From positions 1 through 64,000 of the forward strand of contig NZ_RKME01000003.1 of NCBI RefSeq assembly GCF_003797825.1: a stretch of DNA of 64,000 nt, read 5' to 3'. Under the pieces are notes generated by a model. That model had not been told where the DNA came from. It saw only the letters and a list, made by a program, of their open reading frames with translations, and did not search any database. Of this stretch, positions 36,192 through 46,511 are shown piece after piece (within the stretch, counting starts at the first letter, position 1; each line of letters opens with the position of its first letter). The translations under genes were made by a program, and so were the position numbers. Origin of the DNA: Gordonia sp. OPL2. Its GTDB lineage: Bacteria > Actinomycetota > Actinomycetes > Mycobacteriales > Mycobacteriaceae.

Positions 36192-37363
36192 TGACTCACT
36201 CCATCCGCATATGTCTTGACCAGACGCGCAGCATGATCGCGTGCCCACTGATCAGCAGCCAAGACCTCTTCCACAGTACCTGGCGTGCCGCGCCACTGAT
36301 CGGCCTCGACGAGCACCTCACGGATGATTTCGACGATGCGCGGAAATCTGATCGCGCCGGCGAAGAACCCCTCGGCGGCGGCCTCGTTGGCGGCGTTGTA
36401 GACCGCGGTGAGTGACCCGCCGGCCTTCCCGGCCTCACGGGCGACGTCGATTGCCGGGAAGACGGTGTGGTCCACCGGTTCGAACGTCCATGACGATGCC
36501 GTCGAGAAGTCGCAGGCGCTCGAAGAACCCGGGACACGGTCCGGCCATCCCAGTGCGAGGGCGATCGGCAGTTTCATCGACGGCGGCGACGCCTTCGCGA
36601 TCGTCGCGCCGTCGACGAACGTCACCATCGAGTGCACGATCGACTGCGGATGCACGGTCACATCGATCCGGTCGTAGTCGACGCCGAAGAGCAGGTGCGC
36701 CTCGATGACCTCGAGTGCCTTGTTGACCAGGGTCGCCGAGTTCAGGGTGATCATCGGACCCATCGACCACGTGGGGTGCCGGCCGGCCTGTTCGGGGGTG
36801 ACGTCGGCGAGGGCCTCGGCCGTCCACCCGCGGAAGGGACCGCCGGAGGCGGTCAGGACCAACCGGTCCACCTCGTCGGCCGTTCCACCGCGCAGGCACT
36901 GTGCGATGGCCGAGTGTTCGGAGTCGACCGGGACGATCTGGCCCGGCGCCGCGGCGTCGAGGACGAGGGAGCCGCCGGCCACCAGCGACTCCTTGTTCGC
37001 CAGGGCCAGACGTGCACCCGACCGCAGGGCCGCGAGGCTCGGGCGCAGGCCGATCGACCCGACCACGGCGTTGAGGACCACATCCGCGTCCACCGCGTCG
37101 ATCAGGTCACACATCGCGTCCGGGCCACCGAGGACGCTCGCACCGAGGTCGTCGGACAGGGTCCGCGCCGCTGCCTCGTCGGCGACGGCCAGCGCCTCGG
37201 CGCCGATGCGGAACGCTTCGGCCTGCTCGCGCAACCGCCGGAGATTGCCGCCGCCCGCACCGAGCCCCACCACCTGGAACCGGTCCGGGTGCTCTGCGAT
37301 GACCTCGAGGGCCTGGACGCCGATGGACCCCGTCGATCCGAGGATGAGTACGCGTGTCGTCAC
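36188..37363 (-). CDS. dxr: 1-deoxy-D-xylulose 5-phosphate reductoisomerase
   Basis: 391 residues. The NADPH fold begins [17 protein letters not shown]; the catalytic region has [22 protein letters not shown] and a SGGPFRGW metal/substrate loop. It converts DXP to MEP, the committed step of the pathway. GTG at 37363 matches the family start; an upstream ATG at 37405 adds an Arg-rich tail. It is coupled to rip downstream. Confidence 0.96.
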   Translation of the reverse strand: MTTRVLILGSTGSIGVQALEVIAEHPDRFQVVGLGAGGGNLRRLREQAEAFRIGAEALAVADEAAARTLSDDLGASVLGGPDAMCDLIDAVDADVVLNAVVGSIGLRPSLAALRSGARLALANKESLVAGGSLVLDAAAPGQIVPVDSEHSAIAQCLRGGTADEVDRLVLTASGGPFRGWTAEALADVTPEQAGRHPTWSMGPMITLNSATLVNKALEVIEAHLLFGVDYDRIDVTVHPQSIVHSMVTFVDGATIAKASPPSMKLPIALALGWPDRVPGSSSACDFSTASSWTFEPVDHTVFPAIDVAREAGKAGGSLTAVYNAANEAAAEGFFAGAIRFPRIVEIIREVLVEADQWRGTPGTVEEVLAADQWARDHAARLVKTYADGVSQ

Positions 37364-37417
37364 CCGGCCATTGTCGCGCCTGCGTCGGGCACACCCAAAC
37401 CCCACGCCGGCGGCGAC

Positions 37418-38374
37418 TTATCGCGGCGGGTGCACCGCGCGCCAGTGATCGGCGATGTCGATACGACGGGTCACCCAGACGTCGTCGTGGGACTGCACGT
37501 GGTCCAGGAAGCGTTCGAGCGCGGCCAACCGGGCGGGCCGGCCCACGAGACGACAATGCAGCCCGACCGAGAGCATCTTCGGCGATCCCTCGGCGCCCTC
37601 GCGGTAGAGAACGTCGAACGCGTCCCGAAGGTGCGTGAAGAACTGCTCGCCGGAGGGGAATCCGCCCGCCGAGGCGAACCGCATGTCGTTGGTGTCGAGG
37701 GTGTACGGCACGACCAGATGATCGACGACATCGTCGCCGCGCGGGACCTCGACCCAGTACGGCAGGTCGTCGGCGTAGGAGTCGGAGTCGTAGGCGAAAC
37801 CGCCGTGGTCGACGACGAGGCGCCGGGTGTTGGGCGAGTCGCGTCCGGTGTACCAGCCGCGCGGTGCCGAACCGGTGATCTCGGTGAGCAGGTCGACCGC
37901 GGCGGCCATGTGCTCACGCTCGACCGCGCTGTCGACGAGTTGATAACTGAGCCAACGGTATCCGTGGCAGGCGATCTCGTCCCCACGCTCGACGAACGCC
38001 GCGGCGACCTCGGGATTGCGGGCCATCGCCTGGGCCACCGCGAAGATGGTCAGAGGCAGCCCACGGCGCGAGAAGGTGCGCAGTATTCGCCACACCCCGG
38101 CCCGGGATCCGTACTCGTAGAGCGACTCCATGCTCATGTGCCGGTTGGGGAAGGACTGTGCGCCGATCATCTCCGACAGGAACGTCTCGCTGCCCCGATC
38201 GTTCTCGAGGACGTTGTTCTCCGAACCCTCCTCGTAGTTGAGGACGAACTGCAGGGCGATCTTCGCCCCGCCCGGCCACTGTGGATCCGGCGGCGCGGCA
38301 CCGTACCCGACCATGTCGCGCGGATAGTGTTCGGAGCGATAGTCGGCCAGCGTTCGGTGGGCGATCTCGGACAT
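37418..38374 (-). CDS. puuE: Polysaccharide deacetylase-family allantoinase PuuE
   Basis: 318 residues of the NodB-like fold, closest in style to PuuE: YPRDMVGYG near the start, ALQFVLNYEEGSENNVL, FAVAQAMARNPEVAAAF, GDEIACHGYRW and GWYTGRDSPNTRRLV. PuuE allantoinases hydrolyse allantoin in purine breakdown without bound metal. A chitooligosaccharide-type deacetylase role is less likely because the usual metal Asp/His triad is not obvious. No other purine genes are nearby. About 150 bases separate it from the divergent DUF2631 gene. Confidence 0.85.
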   Translation of the reverse strand: MSEIAHRTLADYRSEHYPRDMVGYGAAPPDPQWPGGAKIALQFVLNYEEGSENNVLENDRGSETFLSEMIGAQSFPNRHMSMESLYEYGSRAGVWRILRTFSRRGLPLTIFAVAQAMARNPEVAAAFVERGDEIACHGYRWLSYQLVDSAVEREHMAAAVDLLTEITGSAPRGWYTGRDSPNTRRLVVDHGGFAYDSDSYADDLPYWVEVPRGDDVVDHLVVPYTLDTNDMRFASAGGFPSGEQFFTHLRDAFDVLYREGAEGSPKMLSVGLHCRLVGRPARLAALERFLDHVQSHDDVWVTRRIDIADHWRAVHPPR

Positions 38375-38525
38375 GGCCAGATTCTGTCACCGAACGCCGT
38401 AGGCCGCGTGGTGGCAACGCGCCGTCGGCCGGACCCTACCGCTATGCTGTTCGATGAACTACTACCGATCGTCAGACTTGCGGCCTCCCCGGGTCGGGAC
38501 TCTGGCCGCGCAGTGAGGAGCCACC

Positions 38526-38789
38526 GTGGCAAGCACCGAGGTTGAGCAGGTCGACACCGGCTGGGTTCGCGAGCCCGCCGACGCGCCGTCGGCTCGGTTC
38601 GGCTGGCACGGTCAGGCCCGCAAGTCCTTCATGATCGCCGGCTGGTTCTGCGTGATCGCGTTGCTCGCGATGTTCATCGGCAACCACCGCGGCCACGTCG
38701 AGGACATCTGGCTCGCGGCCTTCGCCGCGGTGCTCGCGTACTTCCTGCTCAAGCCCATCTGGGACAAGCGCGGTCGCTGGAAGAACTGA
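38526..38789 (+). CDS. DUF2631 small membrane protein (Rv2876-like)
   Basis: 87 residues: a polar N-terminus ending FGWHGQARKS, then two hydrophobic segments (MIAGWFCVIALLAMFIGNH and WLAAFAAVLAYFLL) and a basic tail. This matches DUF2631, found near dxr in mycobacteria. The GTG start at 38526 has a GAGGAG site six bases upstream. Function unknown. It is convergent with rlmN. Confidence 0.85.
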   Translation: MASTEVEQVDTGWVREPADAPSARFGWHGQARKSFMIAGWFCVIALLAMFIGNHRGHVEDIWLAAFAAVLAYFLLKPIWDKRGRWKN

Positions 38790-38807
38790 CGGTCCCCACC
38801 GCCGCGC

Positions 38808-39914
38808 TCACCGCTCCTCGGCGGCCAGCTGACCGCACGCGGCGGCGATCTCCTGTCCGCGGGTGTCGCGGACAGTGCACGACACACCCTGTTCACGGAC
38901 CCGCCGGACGAATTCCCGCTCCACCGGCTTGGGACTGGCGTCCCATTCTGAGCCCGGTGTCGGGTTGAGCGGGATCAGGTTGACGTGGACGAGCGAGCCG
39001 AGTGCACGATGCAGCTTCTGCCCCAGCAGATCCGCTCGCCACGGTTGATCGTTGACATCACGGATGAGGGCGTACTCGATGGACACACGACGTCCGGTGG
39101 TGTCGGCGTAGTAGCGCGCGGCGTCGAGCACCTCTTTGACCGACCACCGGTTGTTCACCGGCACCAGGGTGTCGCGCAGTTCGTCGTCGGGGGTGTGCAG
39201 GGACACCGCGAGGGTGACCGAGAGCCCCTCGTCGGCGAGGCGCCGGATCGACGGCGCCAGGCCCACCGTGGAGACGGTGACCGATCGGGCCGAGATCCCG
39301 AGCCCGCCCGGTACCGGTGAGGTGATCTGCCGAACAGCGCTGACCACTCGCTTGTAATTGGCGAGCGGCTCCCCCATTCCCATGAAGACCACGTTCGACA
39401 GCCGTCCGGGTTCGCCGAACTCGCCGTCGCGTAGGGCGCGGGCGGCGGCCCGGACCTGATCGACGATCTCGGCTGCCGAGAGATTCCGGTCCAGACCCCC
39501 CTGTCCGGTCGCGCAGAAGGGACACGCCATGCCGCAACCGGCCTGGCTGGAGATGCACAGCGTGTTCCGATCGCTGTACCTCATGAGGACGCTCTCCAGC
39601 AGCGTGCCGTCGTGCAGGCGCCACAGGGTCTTGCGGGTGTCGCCGTCGTCGCACGCGATGTGGCGGACCGGGGTGAGCAGCGACGGGAACAGCTTCGCGC
39701 CGACGGCATCACGGGCCGACGACGGTAGATCGGTCATCTCCTCGACATCGCCGGTGAGCCGACCGAAGTACTGTCGGGCGAGCTGATTCGCCCGGAACTT
39801 CGGGAGACCGAGGTCGGCGAGCGCGCTCACGCGTCCCTCGGCGTCGAGGTCGGCGAAATGGGTCGGGGGACGCCCCCGTTTGGGGGCGTCGAACACGAGC
39901 GGCAGTGACGACAT
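38808..39914 (-). CDS. rlmN: Dual-specificity 23S rRNA/tRNA adenine-C2 methyltransferase
   Basis: 368 residues. The radical-SAM cluster motif [11 protein letters not shown] is central, GMGEPLANY binds SAM, and a late Cys in [14 protein letters not shown] is the methyl-carrying or catalytic residue. RlmN methylates A2503 of 23S rRNA and A37 of some tRNAs. ATG at 39914 follows the family start. It is divergent from the LapA-domain gene with about 30 bases between starts, so the promoters overlap. Confidence 0.96.
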   Translation of the reverse strand: MSSLPLVFDAPKRGRPPTHFADLDAEGRVSALADLGLPKFRANQLARQYFGRLTGDVEEMTDLPSSARDAVGAKLFPSLLTPVRHIACDDGDTRKTLWRLHDGTLLESVLMRYSDRNTLCISSQAGCGMACPFCATGQGGLDRNLSAAEIVDQVRAAARALRDGEFGEPGRLSNVVFMGMGEPLANYKRVVSAVRQITSPVPGGLGISARSVTVSTVGLAPSIRRLADEGLSVTLAVSLHTPDDELRDTLVPVNNRWSVKEVLDAARYYADTTGRRVSIEYALIRDVNDQPWRADLLGQKLHRALGSLVHVNLIPLNPTPGSEWDASPKPVEREFVRRVREQGVSCTVRDTRGQEIAAACGQLAAEER

Positions 39915-39944
39915 GATGACATTGTCGCATGTCATGATGGGTGC

Positions 39945-40328
39945 ATGACGACACCAGATCCGCACCAGCCGGAGTTCGAACCGATCGAGCCCGCCCAGTC
40001 GGCCGCGGGTGACCCGATGGATCCGGAGCATCAGGCGCTTCTCGCCGAACGTGACAAGTTGCGGACCCAGGTCAAGAAAGTCGAGCACACGAGGGCGCGC
40101 GCCACGTTCTTCGGGCTCGTCATCGGCGCGATCATCACGATCCTGCTGCTGGTGTTCATCCTGCAGAACATGGAGTCGCAGCGGATCGAGCTCATCTTCT
40201 GGGAGGTCAATCTGCCGCTCGGTGTGAGTCTTCTCATCGCCGCCATCGCCGGTGCGCTGATCGTCGCGCTGGCCGGAGGCGTCCGGATGCTGCAGATGAG
40301 CCGGGCGTTGCGCAAGGCCAAGAAGTAG
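39945..40328 (+). CDS. LapA-domain (DUF1049) membrane protein
   Basis: 127 residues. A polar, Pro/Glu-rich head and a basic coiled region ([15 protein letters not shown]) precede two hydrophobic helices ([22 protein letters not shown] and [21 protein letters not shown]) separated by the typical [14 protein letters not shown] loop of the LapA domain. In Gram-negatives LapA aids lipopolysaccharide assembly; in actinobacteria the role is unknown. The gene ends at a hairpin shared with cdsA. Confidence 0.85.
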   Translation: MTTPDPHQPEFEPIEPAQSAAGDPMDPEHQALLAERDKLRTQVKKVEHTRARATFFGLVIGAIITILLLVFILQNMESQRIELIFWEVNLPLGVSLLIAAIAGALIVALAGGVRMLQMSRALRKAKK

Positions 40329-40329
40329 A

Positions 40330-40350
40330 ACGGCTCTACAGAAGAGCCGT
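40330..40350. terminator. Hairpin overlapping the cdsA stop
   Basis: ACGGCTCT, loop ACAGA, AGAGCCGT: eight perfect pairs lying between the convergent LapA-domain gene (ends 40328) and cdsA. The cdsA stop (40336-40338) falls inside the stem and loop. Confidence 0.65.
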
Positions 40351-41268
40351 CAGCACCGCCCACACGATGAACGCCGACGGCAGGAGCGAGTCGAGCCGGT
40401 CCATGATCCCGCCGTGACCGGGCAGCAGGGTCCCCATGTCCTTGATGCCCAGATCGCGCTTCACCTGCGACTCGACGAGATCGCCGAGCGTGGCGCACAC
40501 GACGAGGACCGGCCCGAGGATCGCACCGACCCACCAGTGGGTGTCGAGCAGGAAGATCCCGCACAACACTGCGCCCGTCGTCCCCACGACGAGCGAGCCG
40601 ACGAGCCCCTCCCACGACTTCTTCGGGCTGATCGCCGGCGCCATCGGGTGTTTGCCGAACAGCACACCCGCCGCGTAACCGCCGACGTCGGAACAGACCA
40701 CGACGACCATCAGGGTGGCCACCCGGGCGGCGCCGTGATCTTGGACGACCATGTGGGCGCCGAACGAGGCGAGCAGCGGCAGCCAGGCGAGCACGAAGAC
40801 GCTCGCGGCCAGATTGGGCAGATAGTGTTCCGGCGCCCGACTGATGCCCTGGGCCAGCAGCATCCACACCATCACCACGAGCACGGTGCCCGCGAACGCC
40901 GTCAGCACCCCGGTCTGCCCCCAGGGCCAGCCGGACCAGATGATGGCCTGCCCGCCGATCACCAAGGGCCAGAACGCGACCTGATATCCGCCGTCACGCA
41001 GGCGTTTGGTGACCTCCCACGTCGCGATGGCGAAGGCCACGGCCACGACGCCGTACCAGATCTTCGGCGCGAACAGCAGGATGAGGATGATCGACACCCC
41101 GAGCGACACCCCGACCCCGATGGCGGCCGGCAGATTGCGACCGGCCCGGGACTTCTTCTCCGCCGGATCGGACGCCCCGGCACCTGCAGAGGAGTCGGCC
41201 GGTTCGGGAGCGGACGCGTCGGTGGCCATCGGTTCGGGTGTGGGCGATCGGGTCGGATCGACGCTCAC
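40336..41268 (-). CDS. cdsA: Phosphatidate cytidylyltransferase
   Basis: 310 residues, polytopic. After a 50-residue Pro/Ala/Ser-rich tail come about eight hydrophobic segments, ending in the CDP-DAG synthase signature [33 protein letters not shown] and [26 protein letters not shown]. It makes CDP-diacylglycerol for all phospholipids, including phosphatidylinositol for mannosides. The GTG at 41268 overlaps the frr stop (GTGA). Confidence 0.96.
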   Translation of the reverse strand: MSVDPTRSPTPEPMATDASAPEPADSSAGAGASDPAEKKSRAGRNLPAAIGVGVSLGVSIILILLFAPKIWYGVVAVAFAIATWEVTKRLRDGGYQVAFWPLVIGGQAIIWSGWPWGQTGVLTAFAGTVLVVMVWMLLAQGISRAPEHYLPNLAASVFVLAWLPLLASFGAHMVVQDHGAARVATLMVVVVCSDVGGYAAGVLFGKHPMAPAISPKKSWEGLVGSLVVGTTGAVLCGIFLLDTHWWVGAILGPVLVVCATLGDLVESQVKRDLGIKDMGTLLPGHGGIMDRLDSLLPSAFIVWAVLTALL

Positions 41269-41822
41269 ACTTCGAGCAATTCGTTCTCTTTGTGCTTGAC
41301 CAGGTCGTCGACCTGCGCGACGTATCCGGCCGTGGTCTTGTCGAGTTCCTTCTCCGCGCGCGACACCTCGTCCTCGCCCGCCTCGCCGTCCTTCTGGATG
41401 CGCTTGAGCTCGTCGACCGCTTTCCGGCGTACGTTGCGGATCGCGACCTTGGCGTCTTCGCCCTTGCCCTTCGCCTGCTTGACGAGTTCCCTGCGGCGGT
41501 CCTCGGTGAGCTGCGGGATGGCGACGCGGATGATGGAACCGTCGTTGGTCGGGTTGACGCCGAGATCGGAGTTGCGGATCGCGGTCTCGATGTCGCGCAG
41601 TGACGACGCCTCGTAGGGCTTGATCACGACGAGGCGTGCCTCCGGCGTGGTGATCCCGGCGACCTGGGTGATCGGGGTGAGGGCGCCGTAATAGTCGATC
41701 GTCACCTTGTTGAACATCGCGGGATTCGCGCGGCCCGTCCGGATCGATCCCATGTCGTCCTTGGCGACACCGACCGCCTTCTCCATCTTCTCCTCGGCGT
41801 CCAGCAGCGCATCGTCGATCAT
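41265..41822 (-). CDS. frr: Ribosome recycling factor
   Basis: 185 residues, exactly the family length. The three-helix bundle and small domain are recognised from [51 protein letters not shown] and VRNVRRKA-like segments. It dissociates post-termination ribosomes with EF-G. It follows pyrH by about 50 bases and overlaps cdsA, the usual order. Confidence 0.97.
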   Translation of the reverse strand: MIDDALLDAEEKMEKAVGVAKDDMGSIRTGRANPAMFNKVTIDYYGALTPITQVAGITTPEARLVVIKPYEASSLRDIETAIRNSDLGVNPTNDGSIIRVAIPQLTEDRRRELVKQAKGKGEDAKVAIRNVRRKAVDELKRIQKDGEAGEDEVSRAEKELDKTTAGYVAQVDDLVKHKENELLEV

Positions 41823-41875
41823 CGTCGTCCTACTTCTTCTCGTATGGGGTTCATCGGTGGGTTCTCGTGCAGCGG

Positions 41876-42616
41876 TCAGGTGGAGACGAGGGTGCCGATC
41901 CGTTCGCCGGCGACCGCTCGGGCAATGTTGCCCTCTTCCAGCAAATTGAACACCAGGATCGGCATTTTGTTGTCCATACACAGGCTGAAGGCGGTGGCGT
42001 CGGCGACCTTCAGTTCCCGATCGAGCACCTGGCGGTGGGTGACCTTGCGGAACAGCGTGGCGTTCGGATCCACCCGGGGATCCGCGTCGTACACACCGTC
42101 GACGGCCTTGGCCATCAGCACGACCTCGGCCTTGATCTCGAGCGCCCGCTGGGCGGCGGTGGTGTCGGTGGAGAAATACGGCATCCCCATCCCCGCGCCG
42201 AAGATGACGACTCGTCCCTTCTCCAGATGACGCTGCGCACGCAGCGGCAGGTAGGGCTCGGCCACCTGACCCATCGTGATGGCGGTCTGAACTCGGGTAC
42301 TGACCCCGCGCTTCTCCAGGAAGTCTTGCAGGGCAAGGCAATTCATGACCGTTCCGAGCATGCCCATGTAGTCCGACCGCGACCGGTCGAGGCCCCGCTG
42401 TTGCAACTCGGCACCCCGGAAGAAGTTTCCGCCGCCGATGACGACGGCGACCTGGACACCGGACCCGACGACCTCGGCGATCTGATCGGCCACGGTTGCC
42501 ACAACATCGGGGTCGAGCCCGACACCGCCGCCACCGAACATCTCACCGCCGAGCTTCAGGAGAACACGGGTGTAGCCGTGACGCTCGGACTCTCGGGGAT
42601 CCGGGGATGCGCTCAT
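41876..42616 (-). CDS. pyrH: Uridylate kinase
   Basis: 246 residues of the bacterial UMP kinase family: [12 protein letters not shown] at the start, [26 protein letters not shown], and [13 protein letters not shown]. It phosphorylates UMP to UDP and is unrelated to eukaryotic UMP/CMP kinases. The ATG at 42616 is the only good start. About 140 bases without a visible feature separate it from gpgS. Confidence 0.97.
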   Translation of the reverse strand: MSASPDPRESERHGYTRVLLKLGGEMFGGGGVGLDPDVVATVADQIAEVVGSGVQVAVVIGGGNFFRGAELQQRGLDRSRSDYMGMLGTVMNCLALQDFLEKRGVSTRVQTAITMGQVAEPYLPLRAQRHLEKGRVVIFGAGMGMPYFSTDTTAAQRALEIKAEVVLMAKAVDGVYDADPRVDPNATLFRKVTHRQVLDRELKVADATAFSLCMDNKMPILVFNLLEEGNIARAVAGERIGTLVST

Positions 42617-42759
42617 CTACTTCCTCACTGGTCGGTTCGGTGAACATCGTACGTCCCGCCCGGACCGACAGACCCGACATGCTCCGCATGCGGGGTTGTC
42701 GAGAGATCGTGCACCGACCCCGACCTGGTCATTGTCGAGCCGCGGAGACGGCTCGCCCG

Positions 42760-43740
42760 TCACATCGCGGGGCTGCCCACCGGCGTCGCGAGGACCGTCG
42801 ACATCGGCGGGCGGTCATCGAGGACCGGATAGCGACGTCGCAGGCTGTGCCCGCCGTCGTCGTCCATCACGAATTGTGTGAGAGGACTCCCCGAGTCATC
42901 GAGTCCCAGACGTCCCAGCAGTGTCGCGACGATCTGCCGGGCCATCGGCCCCAGTTCGTGCAGCGGCCGGTTGCGGTGAATCCGCGTGCCGAGGTCGACC
43001 TGGCCGATCGCGTCGATCCCGTGCCGGTCGAGCGTGTCGAGGACGATGCCGATCTCCACGCCGTATCCCGCGGCGAACGGGATCGAGGTCAACAGTTCGC
43101 GCGTCCCGGCGTACTCACCCGCCAACGGCTGGATGATCGCCGACAGTTCGGGAGCCAGCGCCGCGACGAGTGGCCGCACCACCAATTCGGTGACCCGTCC
43201 CCCACCCGAGGGATCGACGCCTCCCGCGCCGACCAGCGGCCGACGGTAGTACCCCTTGACGAGGTGCAGCTCGGGCACCGTCAGCAGCGGCGCGACGAGA
43301 CGCGGCACGTACAGCGGATCGGCGTCGACGACATCGCTGTCGACGAACACGACGATGTCGCCCGTCGTCGCCGCCAGCGAGCGCCACAACACCTCGCCCT
43401 TTCCCGGCACGACCGGCACACCGGGCAGCGAGGTCTCCCGGGTCTCCACCCGCGCCCCGGCCGACCTCGCGCACGCGATCGTGTCGTCGGCGGACCCGGA
43501 GTCGACCACGACGAGTTCGTCGACGAGGTTCCCGAGGAGCGGACGGATGCTCTCGACGACCGAACCCACGGTGGCCTCCTCGTCGAGTGCGGGCAGGACC
43601 ACCGAGATCGTGCGGTCCCCCTTGCGTGCGAGCACATCGGCGACGGTCCACCGCGGACGCTCCCAGGTGTTGGTCTCCAGCCAGGTCGCCGACCCTTCCA
43701 TCGAGGCGATGGTGATCTCCTCGCGCGGATCGGCGTTCAC
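42760..43740 (-). CDS. gpgS: Glucosyl-3-phosphoglycerate synthase
   Basis: 326 residues of the GT-A (GT81) fold, very close in motif order to mycobacterial GpgS: ISVVLPALDEEATVGSVV, VDELVVVDSGSADDT, VPGKGEVLWRSLAAT, FVDSDVVDADP (metal DxD), GGGRVTELVVRPL, GEYAGTRELL and GYGVEIGIV. It transfers glucose from UDP-glucose to 3-phosphoglycerate, the first step to methylglucose lipopolysaccharides that regulate fatty-acid synthesis. GTG at 43740 overlaps the esterase stop (GTGA), linking it to an antigen-85-like gene. Confidence 0.92.
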   Translation of the reverse strand: MNADPREEITIASMEGSATWLETNTWERPRWTVADVLARKGDRTISVVLPALDEEATVGSVVESIRPLLGNLVDELVVVDSGSADDTIACARSAGARVETRETSLPGVPVVPGKGEVLWRSLAATTGDIVVFVDSDVVDADPLYVPRLVAPLLTVPELHLVKGYYRRPLVGAGGVDPSGGGRVTELVVRPLVAALAPELSAIIQPLAGEYAGTRELLTSIPFAAGYGVEIGIVLDTLDRHGIDAIGQVDLGTRIHRNRPLHELGPMARQIVATLLGRLGLDDSGSPLTQFVMDDDGGHSLRRRYPVLDDRPPMSTVLATPVGSPAM

Positions 43741-44795
43741 GATGCCAACGCTGCCCGGAACTGCGGCCACGCCCGGTGCAGTTCGTCCTGCCAGTAGGGC
43801 CATGAATGGGTCCCGCCGTCGTAGAGGTGGAAGGTGGCCGGCACGCCGCGCTCGGCCATCCGCCGCTGGAGGTTGCGCGTGCACTCCGCGGTCGCCGTCT
43901 CGATGACCGCGCCGACGGCGAGCTGATCGAAGAGTTTGCTGCCGTTGCCGTCGATGCCCGGTCCGTCGATGGTGTCGTAGCGACCGGGCGTGCCCGAACC
44001 GTTGGAGACGTAGATGGACGTGCCGCGGAAGCTGTCGACATGGACATAGGGATCGTTGTCCTGCCACATCGGATCGCCCGGTGGTCCCCACATGTTGACG
44101 GTGTTGCCGCCGCCGCGGCCCTCGACCACCATCCGGACCACGGCCTGACCCGTCGGATCGCTGGTCTGTGCACACCCGCTGAACGAACCGAGCGCTCGGT
44201 ACAGGCGGGGCGCATGCAGTGCCAGCTGGAACACCGACGTCCCGGCCATCGAGATCCCCGCAATCGCATTGCGCCCGTTGCCATCGAACCGCTCGTCGAT
44301 CGCCGCGGGGAGTTCCCGCGTCAGGAAGGTCGCCCACTTCTGCCGACCAAGTTTCGGATCCGTCTGTCGCCAGTCGGTGAAATAGCTTGCGGCGCCGCCC
44401 ATCGGGACGACGACGTTGACATTCTGATCGGCGAAGAACGAGCGGATGTCGGTCTTGTCGAACCAACTGCTGCCCCCCTCGCCCCCGGCGGCGCCGTTGA
44501 GGAGGTAGAGCGTCGGCGCCGGCCCGCCACCCGCGGCCGGGATCACCTTGACGGTCACGGTGTTTCGCATGGCGAAGGACCGCACGGTGAGGTCGGTCTC
44601 CTGGGTCGGAGCGACACGCTCCGACACGATCGTCGCCCCGCGCGGCGCTGCTGCCGACATTGCCGGCAGGAGCGAGGCCACTGCGGCGGTCCCGGCCGCG
44701 ACCGCGACCATCACCGCAGCCCGTCTCGCCACGTTTCCCCACGTCGGTCGCGGTGCCGACCGTGGCGTCGACCGCATCGTCTCAGGCATCCCCAC
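43737..44795 (-). CDS. Antigen 85-like mycolyltransferase/esterase
   Basis: 352 residues. An N-terminal signal or anchor (AAVMVAVAAGTAAVASLLPA) precedes an alpha/beta hydrolase of the antigen 85/esterase D family: TLYLLNGAAGGEGGSSW, WATFLTRELPAAID, nucleophile Ser182 in AGISMAGTS, and the late His in GGTHSWPYW as in Ag85. It should be exported and may move mycolates or other acyls onto trehalose or arabinogalactan. It is the first gene of the pair with gpgS and divergent from the acyltransferase at 45087. Confidence 0.9.
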   Translation of the reverse strand: MGMPETMRSTPRSAPRPTWGNVARRAAVMVAVAAGTAAVASLLPAMSAAAPRGATIVSERVAPTQETDLTVRSFAMRNTVTVKVIPAAGGGPAPTLYLLNGAAGGEGGSSWFDKTDIRSFFADQNVNVVVPMGGAASYFTDWRQTDPKLGRQKWATFLTRELPAAIDERFDGNGRNAIAGISMAGTSVFQLALHAPRLYRALGSFSGCAQTSDPTGQAVVRMVVEGRGGGNTVNMWGPPGDPMWQDNDPYVHVDSFRGTSIYVSNGSGTPGRYDTIDGPGIDGNGSKLFDQLAVGAVIETATAECTRNLQRRMAERGVPATFHLYDGGTHSWPYWQDELHRAWPQFRAALAS

Positions 44796-44922
44796 CCCTG
44801 TTATCCCTCATGCGCACAGCACTGCGCCGAATGCACAGCACGATTCCCACCCCGACGCAAGGGAGTGTGCCCGACGTCATCCCGGGCTGTCCAGCAAACG
44901 ACGCACTTCACAAGTGGGACCA

Positions 44923-44950
44923 TTGTCCAACTAAAGAGGTTGACGGACAA
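44923..44950. promoter_or_regulatory. Imperfect inverted repeat upstream of papA-like gene
   Basis: TTGTCCAAC (44923-44931) and GTTGACGGACAA (44939-44950) are inverted copies apart from a three-base insertion. The pair sits in the 291-base divergent region (44796-45086) between the antigen-85-like and acyltransferase genes. It could be a repressor operator; no cognate regulator is adjacent. The rest of this region holds nothing I recognise. Confidence 0.3.
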
Positions 44951-45086
44951 CGATTTCCATGGCAGCTTCGCTAATCGGGCAGGGGGAACGCACTACCGGA
45001 ACGGTCTCGCTGCGTGACTTCATCCACATGACGCGGCGGCCAGTCGGGGGGTTCCACGTCCGCGACCACAGATTTCGAGGTTTGGC

Positions 45087-46511
45087 ATGGTCAGTTTCGG
45101 ACTCATCGACGAGTGGCAGCCCCGACCGGGCAGGCTCACCAGCTGGACCGCGGCTCCGGCGGCGATCGCCGCCGCGGCAGCCGCCGACGTGCATCCGGTC
45201 CCGCCGTCGCATCAGCAGGAGGAGTACCTCCGCGCGGCACGACGCAACGAGACCGCCGGATTCCGCTTCTCCCGCCTGTGCCTCATCGCGTTCGACATCC
45301 AGGCACCCTTGGATCCGGCCGCGTTGACATCCGCCCTCACGACCTTCCTCCGCAGGCACGACACGTTCCGGACCTGGTTCTCCGTCGAGCCCGACGGGGC
45401 CGTGGTGCGGCGTGCGTTCGACGCCGACGACATCGACCTGGTGCACACCGCGCACGGTGACTTCACCACCCCGGGCCAGATCCGCGACCATGTGCAGGCC
45501 GAGACGCCGGGGCCGTCGCATTGGGACTGCTTCACGTTCGGTGCGATCGAATGGGACGGCGGGTTCACGATCTACTGCGCCGTCGATCATCTGAACACCG
45601 ACGGGATCTCCCAGGCGATCACCTGCGTGGACCTCATGACGCTGTATATGAATGCCGCATTCGGCATGGACAATCCCGTGACGCCCGTCGGCAGCTACCT
45701 CGAGTACTGCGATCGCGAGCGCACCATTTCGCGTGCACTCACCCGGGAGTCCCCCCACGTGCAGCGATGGATCGAGTTGGTCCGTGGACAAGAGGGACGA
45801 CTCCCCCACTTCCCGTTGCCGCTGGGGACCGACGAGTCCGACACCCACACGCGCAGCGCCCATCTGACAACGACCGTGTTCGATGAGGCTGCCGCACAAC
45901 GCTTTGAGGAGGTGTGCCGCGCGAGTGGCGCCAATGTCACCGCAGGCCTGATGGCCGTCGCAGCACTGGTCTACCTCGAGTTCACCGGCGATTCCGACTA
46001 CCTCGGTATGACGCCGAAGAGCACGCGGCAGGCCGGTCCCGAGCTGAACTCGGTCGGATGGTTCACCAGTCTGATCCCCGTTCCGTTGACCGTCGACGCC
46101 GATGCCACGTTCACTTCGGTCGCCGCCGCGGCCGCACAGAGCTACGACGCCGGCAAGGAACTCACCGACGTGTCGTTCCACCGGGTGCTCGAGCTCGTGC
46201 GACCCGAGGACGGCATCGCGGTGCAACCGGGGTGGTCGGTACCGATGATCTCCTACATCGACGTCCGCAAGCTGCCGGGTGTCGAGATGTTCGATGCCAT
46301 CAACGGGTGTCTCTACGGCAACCGCGGGAGCAGCGAAGAGGTCTTCATCTGGATCAACCGCTTCCAGGACCAGACGTCGATGACCTTCCTGTATCCCGAC
46401 ACCGAGATCGGTGCCGCGTCGGTCCGCGACTACACCGAGAAGTTCATCGGGGTCATGGAAGCGGTTGCGGCCCAAGGTGAGTACGAGCCAGTTGTCGCCG
46501 TCCTGACGTGA
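45087..46511 (+). CDS. PapA-type acyltransferase (condensation-domain protein)
   Basis: 474 residues of the condensation-domain fold. The catalytic motif is HLNTDG (His168, Asp172) in IYCAVDHLNTDG, and a second-domain motif VGWFTSLIPVPL corresponds to the family's conserved G-x-F-V-N-x-L-P strand. PapA proteins esterify trehalose or polyketide alcohols with acyl groups in mycobacterial glycolipids; the acceptor here is unknown. No PKS or NRPS modules are adjacent. ATG at 45087 has a weak GAGG site. The stop overlaps the MFS start (GTGA), so export of the product is an attractive inference. Confidence 0.88.
   Translation: MVSFGLIDEWQPRPGRLTSWTAAPAAIAAAAAADVHPVPPSHQQEEYLRAARRNETAGFRFSRLCLIAFDIQAPLDPAALTSALTTFLRRHDTFRTWFSVEPDGAVVRRAFDADDIDLVHTAHGDFTTPGQIRDHVQAETPGPSHWDCFTFGAIEWDGGFTIYCAVDHLNTDGISQAITCVDLMTLYMNAAFGMDNPVTPVGSYLEYCDRERTISRALTRESPHVQRWIELVRGQEGRLPHFPLPLGTDESDTHTRSAHLTTTVFDEAAAQRFEEVCRASGANVTAGLMAVAALVYLEFTGDSDYLGMTPKSTRQAGPELNSVGWFTSLIPVPLTVDADATFTSVAAAAAQSYDAGKELTDVSFHRVLELVRPEDGIAVQPGWSVPMISYIDVRKLPGVEMFDAINGCLYGNRGSSEEVFIWINRFQDQTSMTFLYPDTEIGAASVRDYTEKFIGVMEAVAAQGEYEPVVAVLT

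Noticed and set aside
36632..38545. 637-codon plus-strand open frame opposite dxr and puuE
   Set aside because: Both minus-strand genes have full family motifs; the plus frame gives Arg/Gly/Asp-rich sequence without domains, a GC-driven shadow.
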